Shown here: positions 27,429 to 37,100 of the stretch, piece after piece | Numbering within the stretch: the stretch's first letter is position 1 | Layout of the letters: each line of letters opens with the position of its first letter | Source: JAAELZ01 sp965237995 | GTDB lineage: Bacteria > Pseudomonadota > Gammaproteobacteria > Arenicellales > Poriferihabitantaceae | Assembly (NCBI GenBank): GCA_965237995.1 | Contig: CBDEGO010000002.1 | Span: forward strand, 558,001-622,000 | Length of the DNA: 64,000 nt | Direction of reading: 5' to 3' | Translations under genes and position numbers: made by a program | The notes under the pieces: model-generated | Database searches by the model: none | Seen by the model: the letters and a program-made list of their open reading frames with translations, nothing else | What the model was told of the DNA's origin: nothing

Positions 27429-27758
27429 ATGCTAAAGCCAGCTACATTCAGTCTAGACACTAAACGGTTGCTACCAATCGTGGGCTTGTTGGGCTTATTG
27501 TTAGCTGGACCAGCAGCGGCGCTAAAACCGGAACCAAACAGCACAATTGAAAAGCATTTACGTCCGAATCAAATACAGAGCGTAGACGATATTGCCAGAC
27601 AGATTCGCCAGCAGCACAAATGGCGTATACTCGCGGCCGAACCAACTATTGCTAACGAAAAAACGCTGTATCGGTTTAAATTACTTAATAAACAACGCGG
27701 CCGTGTATCGGTCGTGGTAATAGATCCTAAGCAACCTAATCTTAAAACGCTCAATTAA
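27429..27758 (+). CDS. PepSY-like exported protein
   Basis: The frame is open from 27333, but the ATG at 27429 gives a clean Sec signal peptide (RLLPIVGLLGLLLAGPAAA) and a 109-residue product. The mature part has IQSVDDIARQIRQQHKWRILAAE and YRFKLLNKQRGRVSVVVIDP, the pattern of a PepSY-type domain as found beside many PhoP/PmrA-like regulators in marine gammaproteobacteria. The stop is one base before the regulator start, so translation is coupled. It may act as a periplasmic modulator of the kinase; this is inferred from position. Confidence 0.65.
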   Translation: MLKPATFSLDTKRLLPIVGLLGLLLAGPAAALKPEPNSTIEKHLRPNQIQSVDDIARQIRQQHKWRILAAEPTIANEKTLYRFKLLNKQRGRVSVVVIDPKQPNLKTLN

Positions 27759-27759
27759 T

Positions 27760-28434
27760 ATGCGCCTGCTCATTGTTGAAGATGAACCCAATCTTCGAAC
27801 CCAACTCGAAGCTAAATTTCGCCAAACTGGCTATGCCGTAGACTCATCAGGCGATGGCGAAGAAGGCTTATATTATGCGTCTGAATATCCTATCGATTTA
27901 GCTATTATTGATCTTGGTTTACCTAAAATGAGCGGGATCGAACTCATTCGCAATTTACGCAAGGCGGGTAAAGATGTACCCGTGCTCATTCTAACTGCGC
28001 GTAATAAGTGGCAAGATAAGGTTGAAGGTCTAGAGGCAGGTGCAGACGATTACTTAGCAAAGCCCTTTCATTTCGAAGAGCTCGCGGCGCGAGTTAAAGC
28101 GCTAATTCGACGTGCCGCTGGACAAGCTGACCCCATCATCACCGTGGGTGAAGTAACACTGAACACCACCACACAAGACGTAAAGTATGGTGAGCGCTTA
28201 ATCGACTTAACTGCCTATGAGTATCGTCTACTGCACTATTTGATGCTGAATTCTGGCAAGGTGATTTCTAAAATGGAATTAACCGAGCATCTATATGATG
28301 AAGATGCAGACCGCGATAGCAATGTAATTGAGGTTTTTATTCGTCGATTACGCAAGAAATTAGACCCTGACGGCACACTGGAACCGATTGAAACACTGCG
28401 TGGCCGTGGTTATCGGTACGTGACAGTCGCATAA
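27760..28434 (+). CDS. OmpR-family response regulator (PhoP/QseB-like)
   Basis: The 224-residue protein has a receiver domain with the acidic pocket LIVEDEPN, phospho-acceptor Asp51 in IIDLGLPKMSG, the conserved Thr in LTAR and Lys in LAKPFHFEEL, then a winged-helix DNA-binding domain (LTAYEYRLLHYLM, VEVFIRRLRKKL-like IEVFIRRLRKKL, TLRGRGYRYV). It is a transcription factor controlled by the kinase at 28654. The signal is unknown; PhoQ-like relatives sense divalent cations or antimicrobial peptides. Confidence 0.93.
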   Translation: MRLLIVEDEPNLRTQLEAKFRQTGYAVDSSGDGEEGLYYASEYPIDLAIIDLGLPKMSGIELIRNLRKAGKDVPVLILTARNKWQDKVEGLEAGADDYLAKPFHFEELAARVKALIRRAAGQADPIITVGEVTLNTTTQDVKYGERLIDLTAYEYRLLHYLMLNSGKVISKMELTEHLYDEDADRDSNVIEVFIRRLRKKLDPDGTLEPIETLRGRGYRYVTVA

Positions 28435-28456
28435 TTTTTTAGCAAGGAGTGCGCGG

Positions 28457-28626
28457 TTGGAAAACGCAAGTAATACTTCTGATCAAAGGCGTAGTTTTAT
28501 AAAAATAGCTGGCTGTGCCTGTGGAGCATACCGGTAGTGTCTTCAGTAGCTCTTTCAGTTCATGTGCAACTGTCAACTTCCCAGGACCCTATATCCAAAT
28601 CGACACTTACTAATAGAGTTAGTTAG
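28457..28626 (+). pseudogene. Frame-broken Tat-signal mini-ORF between regulator and kinase
   Basis: A good Shine-Dalgarno AAGGAG precedes TTG at 28457, which starts ENASNTSDQRRSFIKIAG, a textbook twin-arginine motif (RRSFIK) followed by a hydrophobic CACGA segment. The frame stops at 28535-28537 after 26 residues. The next frame continues the signal naturally (IPVVSSVALSVHVQLSTSQD) to a stop at 28624-28626. One missing or extra base near 28527 would join the two into a peptide of about 56 residues. It could be a remnant, a sequencing error, or a recoded small Tat substrate. Confidence 0.4.
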
Positions 28627-28653
28627 TCGTTAACTCCGCCTTTTTACGCATCA

Positions 28654-30009
28654 GTGACCTCACTACGACGCCGAATTTTATTTGCCACATTCGGCACCAT
28701 TATCTTATTCTTGCTACTTGCAGGTATAGCACTAGATAAAGCGTTTCAGCGAGTTATTCGATCGAATATTCATAACCAGTTAGAGAGCATGACCTTCGCC
28801 TTACTGGCCACTGCAGAACTCGACAGTAACGGCATTTTTCGCATCCCTAAGCAGCTGCCACAAATTGATATCACGATCCCTGGGTCCGGCTTAATTGCGA
28901 TGATCATCAACAAAGACAGCGATATTATTTGGCGTTCGCCATCAGCACTTGGAGAAACATTCCCAGTTCTAAGCCCGTTAAACCCTGGTGAAGCTAGATT
29001 CGAACCTAGTAAAGACGAAAAATTCGCCCCTTTTGTGTATAGCTTCGGTTCGGTTTGGGGCAATGACGTCGTTGAAGATCAGTATCTAACTTTTTCGTTT
29101 ATTCAATCTAAAGACTCCTACCTAAGACAAATAAAAGGGTATCGAGAAACGCTGATTCAATGGCTAGGTGGGGGCGCTTTACTTATTTTAATACTGCACG
29201 GTATTGTCGTTCTGCGCGAGCTACGTCCTCTTTCACGCGTTGTAAAAGAAATTGATAAAATTGAATCTGGCCAAAGCGAGCAAATCTCCGAAGGTTACCC
29301 TGACGAACTTGCCCATCTGACTGGACGCATCAATCGCTTTATTAAAAATGAGCGCGCTCAACTGCAACATTACCGTCATGGCTTAGACGATTTAGCTCAT
29401 AGTTTAAAAACCCCCTTGGCCGTTATTCAAGGCATTGAAAACGAATCCGAATCCGGTGATAACTCGCAACAGTTACGCCAACAAGTCGATAGAATGACTG
29501 AAATAATCGACTATCAGTTAAAACGTGCTTCTAGTGCGGGCAAGCAAACCTTGGGCCAAAGTAGCGTAGAGGTGCAACCGATATTAGACAGCACGGGCAA
29601 CTCATTGCTCAAAGTATACGCCGACAAAGCCATCAAACTCCAAGTTATATGCGATGAAAACACCCACTTTCGAGGGGATAAAGACGACCTTTATGAGATG
29701 GTCGGCAACCTAGGTGATAACGCATTTAAATGGGCTAAAACGCAAGTAATCATTTCTTGCAGCCTTGTACGCACCAAAGGCAAAGCGAACACGCTGATTA
29801 TTCGATTTGAAGACGATGGCCCTGGCATCAGCAAGGAAGCTCGTAAATCTATTGTAAACCGAGGTGTACGAGCCGATGAGCAGACACCGGGACAAGGCAT
29901 TGGCTTATCCGTCATCAATAGTATATTGGAAGCGTCGGAGGGTAATCTGACGATAGGTCAAAGCGAATTGGGCGGCGCAAAAGTACAACTCGAATTGCCG
30001 GCGACGTAA
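28654..30009 (+). CDS. Sensor histidine kinase, PhoQ-like
   Basis: GTG at 28654 starts a 451-residue protein with a transmembrane helix at about 8-25, a periplasmic sensor domain at about 30-165, a second helix at about 168-186, a HAMP-like segment and a dimerisation domain with His249 in LAHSLKTPLAVIQG. That HSLKTPLAV sequence is typical of PhoQ-type kinases. The ATPase domain shows N (NLGDNAFKW), DDGPGIS and GIGLSVI boxes. It should phosphorylate the regulator upstream. It is separated from the regulator by about 220 bp that contain the broken Tat-signal ORF. Confidence 0.92.
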   Translation: MTSLRRRILFATFGTIILFLLLAGIALDKAFQRVIRSNIHNQLESMTFALLATAELDSNGIFRIPKQLPQIDITIPGSGLIAMIINKDSDIIWRSPSALGETFPVLSPLNPGEARFEPSKDEKFAPFVYSFGSVWGNDVVEDQYLTFSFIQSKDSYLRQIKGYRETLIQWLGGGALLILILHGIVVLRELRPLSRVVKEIDKIESGQSEQISEGYPDELAHLTGRINRFIKNERAQLQHYRHGLDDLAHSLKTPLAVIQGIENESESGDNSQQLRQQVDRMTEIIDYQLKRASSAGKQTLGQSSVEVQPILDSTGNSLLKVYADKAIKLQVICDENTHFRGDKDDLYEMVGNLGDNAFKWAKTQVIISCSLVRTKGKANTLIIRFEDDGPGISKEARKSIVNRGVRADEQTPGQGIGLSVINSILEASEGNLTIGQSELGGAKVQLELPAT

Positions 30010-30010
30010 C

Positions 30011-30697
30011 TTAACTGGGCATAATGCCCGTTTCAGCAAAACTAAGTGATTGATCGTCCGCTACGATAATGTGGTCTAACACTGGAATATCGATTGCACC
30101 TAATGCTTGCACTAACCTCTTGGTTAACACTTTATCTTGTTCAGAGGCTTGTAAGTGTCCGCTTGGATGGTTATGAGCCAGAATAACTGAACTGGCCTGA
30201 TGGCGTAAAGCAAGCTCAACAACTTTACGCGGATGAACGTAAGCATCCTTAACGGTGCCTCGGCTGACCAATGCTGGGAACACAACACGCAAACGACTGT
30301 CTAGGCACAGCAAGTAGAACACTTCGGTACGGCGCCCGGCAAGCAAGGGCTTGATGTAGCTAGAAACCGCTTTGGATGAATTCAACACAGGTTGATCTCG
30401 CTTAATTCTATCGTGCAGATAACGACGCGATAGCGAAGGAAATAAGCTCAATAAAACCGCAGCTTGTTCGCCAATGCCACTTACAAGTTGCAACTCGGCT
30501 ACGGATGCATCCAAGACCCCAGACAAACTTCCAAATCGCTTTATCAACGCATGCGCGATTCGGTTGGTATCAGCTCGTACCAATGCGTAGAACAACAGCA
30601 TTTCCAATACTTCGTGGTCATGCAGTTCAGATAGACCCGATTGAATGTATCGCGCTCTTAAGCGTTGTCGATGACCTTTATTGTGGTTGTCTTCCAT
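30011..30697 (-). CDS. radC: RadC family JAB-domain protein
   Basis: The 228-residue protein has an N-terminal helix-hairpin-helix region (LHDHEVLEMLLFYAL, ELQLVSGIGEQAA) and a C-terminal JAB/MPN metal site (HNHPSGHLQASEQD). It is of normal RadC length. The historical link to DNA repair is weak and the enzymatic role is unsettled. Its stop lies 2 bp from the kinase stop (convergent), and it is the last gene of the ispD-ispF-rep-radC strand. Confidence 0.93.
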   Translation of the reverse strand: MEDNHNKGHRQRLRARYIQSGLSELHDHEVLEMLLFYALVRADTNRIAHALIKRFGSLSGVLDASVAELQLVSGIGEQAAVLLSLFPSLSRRYLHDRIKRDQPVLNSSKAVSSYIKPLLAGRRTEVFYLLCLDSRLRVVFPALVSRGTVKDAYVHPRKVVELALRHQASSVILAHNHPSGHLQASEQDKVLTKRLVQALGAIDIPVLDHIIVADDQSLSFAETGIMPS

Positions 30698-30734
30698 GTG
30701 ATGGGAGTTTACTTATTCAACATATATTTTAGCA

Positions 30735-32744
30735 TTAGTTTGCGCTAAGCAAATTTCGCAGATTTGCTATATTACTACGGCTAGTTTGTTGCTGTTTGTC
30801 AGCACTGGGCTTTTCAGCATTATCCCAATCGAGTTCTTCGGGGGGCAATTCTTTCAAGAAACGACTTGGTTCACATTCAATAATTTCGCCAAAGCGCCGA
30901 CGTTTTAACGCATACGATAGGGTTAACTTTCGCATTGCGCGGGTGATACCCACATACAGCAGGCGGCGTTCTTCTTGCACACTACCTTCTTCAACAGACA
31001 CTCGGTGTGGTAAAATTTCTTCTTCTACGCCTACTAAAAATACGTAGTTAAATTCTAGGCCTTTCGCCGCATGTAAAGTCATCATGCTTAGCTGATCGTA
31101 GTCAGCGTCTTCTTCCTGTTTATCGAGAATGTCTCGAAGAATAAGCTGCGAGACAATATCACTCAACCCCGCGCCCTGCGCCGCAGCCGATTTCAGCTTA
31201 TACATCCAATCTAACAATTCTTTGACGTTGTTCCAACGACGAATCGCTTGATCTAGCTCACCGGAATCTTGCAACCAAGACTCATAGTTTATCGAATCCA
31301 GCACTCTCTCGAACACCGCAATGGGATCACCATCCTCGGCGTCACTGCCCCATTCCACCACCTGTTGGCAAAACGCACGCATCGATTTATAACGACTGGA
31401 GCTAATGCACTGCGCCAGCTCTGGTACAAAAACCGCATCGAACAAACTCAAGCTGCGCGCACTAGCAAATTGTGCGAGTTTTTCAACACTGCCCGGCCCA
31501 ATTCCTCGCCTAGGCGTATTGATAACGCGTAAAAATGCGCGATCGTCATTTGGGTTAGTCATCAACCGTAAATACGCAAACATATCGCGTATTTCCGAGC
31601 GATCAAAAAAGGAAAGCCCACCACTAATAAAGTACGGAATGCGCATTTCGCGCAATTTCTTCTCAAAAATTCTCGCTTGGTGGTTACTACGGTACAAAAT
31701 CGCGAAGTCCTTAAACTTGGCATTTTGTTGTAACTGTAAACTTAAAATAGACGAAACCACCCGTTCTGCCTCGTGACCTTCGTCACGACCTGATAGCACA
31801 TCTATCTCTTCCCCATATCCGAGTTCGCACCACAGGTTTTTTTCGTAGGGTCGTTGATTATGTTGAATCAGCGCATTAGCGGCTTTAAGGATTCTACCCA
31901 TTGAACGATAGTTTTGCTCAAGCTTAACGACTTCTAACGTAGGGTAATCTATTTGTAGTTGACCGATATTTTCTGGTAGCGCGCCTCGCCAACCATAAAT
32001 AGATTGATCGTCGTCACCCACCACCGTTAACCCCTCGCCTTTGCCCGCTAATGAACGAACGAAATCATACTGTGCGCCGTTTGTATCTTGGTATTCGTCT
32101 ACTAAAATATACCGAAACGTCGCTTGCCACCGAGCACGTACCGCGTCGTTGGCCTGCAACATTGCAGCGGGTTTAAGTATCAAATCATCCAAATCCACAC
32201 AATTACAACTGAGCAGATAGCTCTCGTATTTAGGATACACTCGGATAGCGCTATTTACGATAGGGCTCGTTCCACTCACATTCAATTGGTCAACACCAAT
32301 ACCCGCATTTTTCCATGCAGAGATCTGCCCGTGAATTTTCTCGAAAATGCTTGTATCACCACTAGTATCGCCTCGCATCAACTCACCAACCAAACCAACC
32401 GCATCTTTAGGGTCTAATAAGCTAAAGCCGGCTCGCAACCCCACCGTTTCAGCTTCTGCTCGCAACAGCTTCAAACCTAATGAGTGAAATGTTGAAATAG
32501 TAAGCCCTTTTGCTTCCTGCTTATCTTGCAACTGCTGCGCGACTCGCGACTTCATCTCTCTTGCCGCTTTGTTGGTAAAGGTAACCGCAACGATGCTACT
32601 AGGCGAGACTGCACGTTGACGAATAAGCCATGCTATTTTTTGGGTGATTACACGCGTTTTACCGCTCCCTGCGCCCGCTAACACCAATAACGGTGACCCT
32701 AAATGTTTACACGCCGCATCTTGCTGCGGATTCATACCGTCCAT
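30735..32744 (-). CDS. rep: ATP-dependent DNA helicase Rep
   Basis: The 669-residue superfamily 1 helicase has Walker A GAGSGKTRVITQKIA, the motif TFTNKAAREMKSRV, DEYQDTN, GDDDQSIYGWRGA, QNYRS, TLHAAKGLE and a terminal GITRA. Overall length and N-terminus match Rep rather than UvrD. It unwinds 3' to 5' and clears protein blocks ahead of the replisome. It starts 9 bp after the stop of ispF and is likely cotranscribed. Confidence 0.93.
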   Translation of the reverse strand: MDGMNPQQDAACKHLGSPLLVLAGAGSGKTRVITQKIAWLIRQRAVSPSSIVAVTFTNKAAREMKSRVAQQLQDKQEAKGLTISTFHSLGLKLLRAEAETVGLRAGFSLLDPKDAVGLVGELMRGDTSGDTSIFEKIHGQISAWKNAGIGVDQLNVSGTSPIVNSAIRVYPKYESYLLSCNCVDLDDLILKPAAMLQANDAVRARWQATFRYILVDEYQDTNGAQYDFVRSLAGKGEGLTVVGDDDQSIYGWRGALPENIGQLQIDYPTLEVVKLEQNYRSMGRILKAANALIQHNQRPYEKNLWCELGYGEEIDVLSGRDEGHEAERVVSSILSLQLQQNAKFKDFAILYRSNHQARIFEKKLREMRIPYFISGGLSFFDRSEIRDMFAYLRLMTNPNDDRAFLRVINTPRRGIGPGSVEKLAQFASARSLSLFDAVFVPELAQCISSSRYKSMRAFCQQVVEWGSDAEDGDPIAVFERVLDSINYESWLQDSGELDQAIRRWNNVKELLDWMYKLKSAAAQGAGLSDIVSQLILRDILDKQEEDADYDQLSMMTLHAAKGLEFNYVFLVGVEEEILPHRVSVEEGSVQEERRLLYVGITRAMRKLTLSYALKRRRFGEIIECEPSRFLKELPPEELDWDNAEKPSADKQQQTSRSNIANLRNLLSAN

Positions 32745-32753
32745 CGTGAGACT

Positions 32754-33227
32754 CTAGGCGTCGAGCAGCAGCACGATGGCCTGTGCAGCGATACCTTGCT
32801 GTGTACCCGTAAAACCTAAGCCTTCTGTGGTTGTGGCTTTCACGCTAACCTGATCGACTTTAAGGTCTAAACAAGCAGCGATGCACCGTCGCATCGCACC
32901 GATGTGTGGACGCATTTTAGGCTGTTCGGCAATAATCGTGCTGTCGACATTGCTAATCTGGTATCCCGCTCGTTTAATTTGTTCTCCCGCAGACCTTAAA
33001 AACTCTTTGCTATCTCTATCTTTAAACTGGTCATCATCAGGCGAGAAATGCGTACCAATATCGCCTAATGCCGCAGCGCCGTACAAAGCGTCACAAATTG
33101 CATGTAGCAATACATCGGCGTCTGAATGCCCAGCTAGCCCCATCGGGTGCGGAATAATCACCCCGCCGATAATCAATTCACGCCCTTCCACCAAACGGTG
33201 CACGTCATAACCTTGGCCAATTCTCAT
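32754..33227 (-). CDS. ispF: 2-C-methyl-D-erythritol 2,4-cyclodiphosphate synthase
   Basis: The 157-residue protein begins MRIGQGYDVHRL, with zinc ligands in GYDVHRL and HSDADVLLHAI, then GDIGTHF and near the end TTTEGLGFTGTQQGIAAQA. It catalyses ring closure in the non-mevalonate isoprenoid pathway. It lies 31 bp after ispD on the same strand, and together they perform two of the three middle steps (ispE is not in the window). Confidence 0.97.
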   Translation of the reverse strand: MRIGQGYDVHRLVEGRELIIGGVIIPHPMGLAGHSDADVLLHAICDALYGAAALGDIGTHFSPDDDQFKDRDSKEFLRSAGEQIKRAGYQISNVDSTIIAEQPKMRPHIGAMRRCIAACLDLKVDQVSVKATTTEGLGFTGTQQGIAAQAIVLLLDA

Positions 33228-33258
33228 AAGGTGCTTTTCATGGATTAACTTAAATAGT

Positions 33259-33954
33259 TTATTCGCTAGACTGCGCTTGAAGTATCAGTTGTGCCAAGCG
33301 CAAATCTTCGGGATGAGTGATTTTAATGTTATCGGCAGCGCCTTGCATGACAAATGCCCCCCCGCCCGCCCGCTCTATTGCACTGGCTTCGTCCGTCACC
33401 TCATTTGATTGCTTTAATGCTTGGGCAAGTTCAACCACTGGAAATAACTGCGGTGTAAAAGCGCGCCACAATTGTGTTCTATCTAGTGTATTGATAACGG
33501 TATTGAGGTCATCTACGCGTTTAAGCGTATCGGTAACTGAGGTCCCCAAAAGCCCGCCCGTTTTTTGTCCAATGGCTTTAACAATTAATTGCTCTATATC
33601 CGACACACGCACACAAGGCCTCACCGCATCATGAACCAAAGCCCAATGCTCGCCGCCCACTTGCGAGTCAGTCACTACATTGAGCATATTCAAGACTGTA
33701 TCTGCTCGCTGCAGACCACCTGTGACGACTGCATGTAACTTCGGGTGCGAATAATTTAATTGCTGCCAATAGGTATCTTGTTCTGCAATCCCAACGATGA
33801 TGTTATCTACACGACTGCATTGCGCCAGCCGGTTTATCGCGTGTTCTATCACCGTTTTATCGCCAAGCTTAAGGTATTGCTTAGGTATTGACGACTCCAT
33901 TCTTGTGCCTACGCCGCTGGCTGGCACCAAGGCCCAAATTACGGGTTTAGCCAC
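33259..33954 (-). CDS. ispD: 2-C-methyl-D-erythritol 4-phosphate cytidylyltransferase
   Basis: The 231-residue protein has the nucleotidyltransferase start ALVPASGVGTRMESSIPKQY, slightly variant from the usual AAGxGxRM, and HDAVRPCV (CTP/Mg site) and TDEASAIE. It makes CDP-methylerythritol. In many gammaproteobacteria ftsB precedes ispD; here ftsB sits with eno about 20 kb away and ispD heads its own unit, divergent from mfd. Confidence 0.96.
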   Translation of the reverse strand: MAKPVIWALVPASGVGTRMESSIPKQYLKLGDKTVIEHAINRLAQCSRVDNIIVGIAEQDTYWQQLNYSHPKLHAVVTGGLQRADTVLNMLNVVTDSQVGGEHWALVHDAVRPCVRVSDIEQLIVKAIGQKTGGLLGTSVTDTLKRVDDLNTVINTLDRTQLWRAFTPQLFPVVELAQALKQSNEVTDEASAIERAGGGAFVMQGAADNIKITHPEDLRLAQLILQAQSSE

Positions 33955-34121
33955 AGAAATTAACTACTATTTTCATCCTGCTAGTGTAACCGATGACATC
34001 GATAGTCCCAATGAAAACCTTATAGTCAAATGGTTAAATCAGCGCTACAGGTGAGCCACTCGCCAGTTGACATTCGTGGCTAGCGCCCTACAATCTCGCC
34101 GCTTGTTATGAAGCAATTCCA

Positions 34122-37100
34122 TTGATGTTAGCCAGCTACCAGCCTCAACTACCGGAATCATCCGCACGACCTATACGTTGGTCGCACTTATTTGGGTCTG
34201 GGCTTAGCTGGGCGATTACACAAGCAAGCCTAACGAATGATGGCTTATTGTGTGTAGCATTGGCTGACGCACGTCAGGTGCAGATTATTGCTGAAGAACT
34301 AGGCTTCTTCTTGTCTACACAAAGCGAAACGCCCGCAGTGTCTGTCCATATTTTCCCCGAGTGGGAAACATTGGCGTACGACGTATTTTCGCCGCATCAA
34401 GATATTGTCTCTAGCCGATTGTCTCTACTGTCATCCATGCCGACATTAGACAATGGCATTTTACTTACAACAACCGAGTCACTATTGCAGCGACTACCTC
34501 CGGTCGACTTTGTACTCGCGCATAGTTTCACCTTAGCTACGGGTGAAACGATAGAGATCGAACCACTACGGCTACGCCTTCAGGACGTCGGTTATCACCA
34601 CGTAAATCAAGTGTTGAGCCAAGGGGAGTTCGCTATTCGCGGGGGGTTGATAGATATATTCCCAATGGGAACAAGCCGACCATTTCGACTAGACCTTTTT
34701 GATAACGAAATAGAATCGATTCGCTATTTTGACCCAGAAACCCAAAAGTCTACCGACAAAACACAATCTATAAAGTTATTGCCAGCGCGTGAAGTACCAC
34801 TAACTGAACCAGGGATAAAGCATTTTAGGCGTTCCTTTCGCGAAAAATTTGAAGGCGACCCAAGCAAACAACATGTTTACCAAGAAGTCAGCGAAGGCCG
34901 AACAACCCCCGGCATCGAATTTTATCTACCGTTATTTTTTGAACAAACTGCTACGTTCTTTGATTACCTCCCCACATCTACATTGTGCATTTTTGAAGGC
35001 GATCATCAGGATCGCGTCAGCGCGATCAGTGCCCAGATTAAAGACCGCTATGAAGCGCGTAAAGATGATGCCAGTCGCAAAATATTACCCCCTAACGAGT
35101 TATATATAGATCAAACGCAATATTCAGCGGCCATCGCAAACTATAAGCTTGTTAATCATTTTGGCAGCACCACCAAGAATGCCGATTGGCGCGCGCCGAA
35201 TAAGCCCCCTAATGAGTATCCCGTTGATACGCGCGCTGAACAACCCTATGCGCCACTAGCTGCGCACCTGCACAACGCTAAGCATCGTATATTACTAGCT
35301 GTAGAAACTGCCGGTCGACGCGAAGCCTTAGAAGGGGTCTTGATAGAACACGACCTCATCCCAGAGCCCCAGCAAAGCTGGAACGGATTTCTTCAAAATG
35401 AGCACCAACTTGGCATCTTAGTCGGTGACATTGTACGAGGGTTAATCTTAAGCGACCCTACCATCGAGATCATTACCGAAAGTCAGTTGTATGGCGATAA
35501 GGTGCTACAGCGCCGCCAACGGTCACAAAAAACCGCTCACGACCCTGAAGCGATTATTCGCTCCTTGGCAGAATTGCAAATTGGCGCGCCCGTCGTGCAC
35601 ATAGAACACGGTGTTGGGCGTTACCAAGGCTTGCAGGTACTTAATATCAATGAACACAGCGAAGAGTTTTTAGTAGTTGCATACCACGGCGCCGACAAGC
35701 TCTATGTACCTATTCAGTCACTACAAATGATTAGCCGCTTTATTGGTGGTGACCCTGAATTGGCGCCTTTACATAAGCTGGGCAGTCCAAGCTGGGATCG
35801 TGCTAAGAAAAAGGCACAAGAAAAGTCATACGACGTGGCAGTGGAATTGTTAGAAATGCAAGCTGCGCGCGACGCGCGTAGTGGAATCGCATTTCAGATA
35901 CCCCAAAAAGAGTACCAATTGTTTTCAGACCGTTTTGGGTTTGAAGAAACACATGACCAGTTACGTGCAATCGACGAGGTGATTGCCGACCTAAAATCAA
36001 CAGCGCCAATGGATCGCTTGGTGTGCGGAGATGTTGGTTTTGGAAAGACAGAGGTGGCCTTAAGAGCGGCCTATGTGGCCGCTGCTAACAGCAAACAGGT
36101 GGTCATGTTGGTACCAACCACCTTACTCGCGCAGCAACATTTTGAAACCTTTCAAAATAGATTTGCTGATATGCCGATCACCATAGGGCTCATGTCGCGG
36201 TTTTCATCAAAGAAGGAAACGACAGCCCTGCTTGAACAGATGCGACAAGGTCAACCCGATATTGTTATCGGCACGCACCGCTTAATTCAGGACGATATTA
36301 AGCTCAAGAACTTAGGCCTTATCATTATCGACGAAGAACATCGCTTTGGCGTACGCCAAAAAGAAAAGCTAAAGCACCTACGCAACGAAGTTGATATTCT
36401 GACACTTACCGCCACGCCGATTCCTCGCACGTTAAATATGACGATGTCAGGGCTTCGCGAAATTTCTATTATTGCAACACCCCCTGAGCAGCGCCTAGCA
36501 ATCAAAACATTCGTGGTTAACCACAATGACGCCATTATTCGAGAAGCATGTCTGCGGGAGATTCATCGCGGCGGGCAAATGTATTTTCTGCACAATGAAG
36601 TAAAGACCATTCAACGTATAGCCGAAGAGCTGACAGAATTAATCCCTGAGGCCAAAATTGCGTTTGCTCACGGCCAGATGGGAGAGTTGCAACTCGAACA
36701 GATAATGCGTGATTTCTATCATCAGCGTTTTAATATCTTGGTGGCCACAACCATCATTGAAAGTGGTATTGACGTCCCATCGGCGAATACCATCATTATC
36801 AACCGAGCTGATAAATTTGGTTTGGCACAGCTACATCAATTGCGCGGGCGTGTTGGTCGCTCTCATCACCAAGCATTTGCTTACCTATTAGTGCCTGAAC
36901 GCAAACATGTAAGTAAAGATGCTAATAAACGGCTGACGGCGATTGAACAACTGAACACCTTAGGAGCCGGCTTTTCTTTGGCCTCGCATGACCTTGAAAT
37001 CCGCGGGGCTGGTGAATTACTTGGAGAGACGCAAAGCGGTTTAATTGATGATGTCGGATTCAATTTATATACCGAGTATTTAAACCGAGCAATCAGTGCC

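Noticed and set aside
28435..28653. Regulatory RNA between regulator and kinase
   Set aside because: I see no stable structure or terminator; the Tat-like reading frame explains the stretch better.
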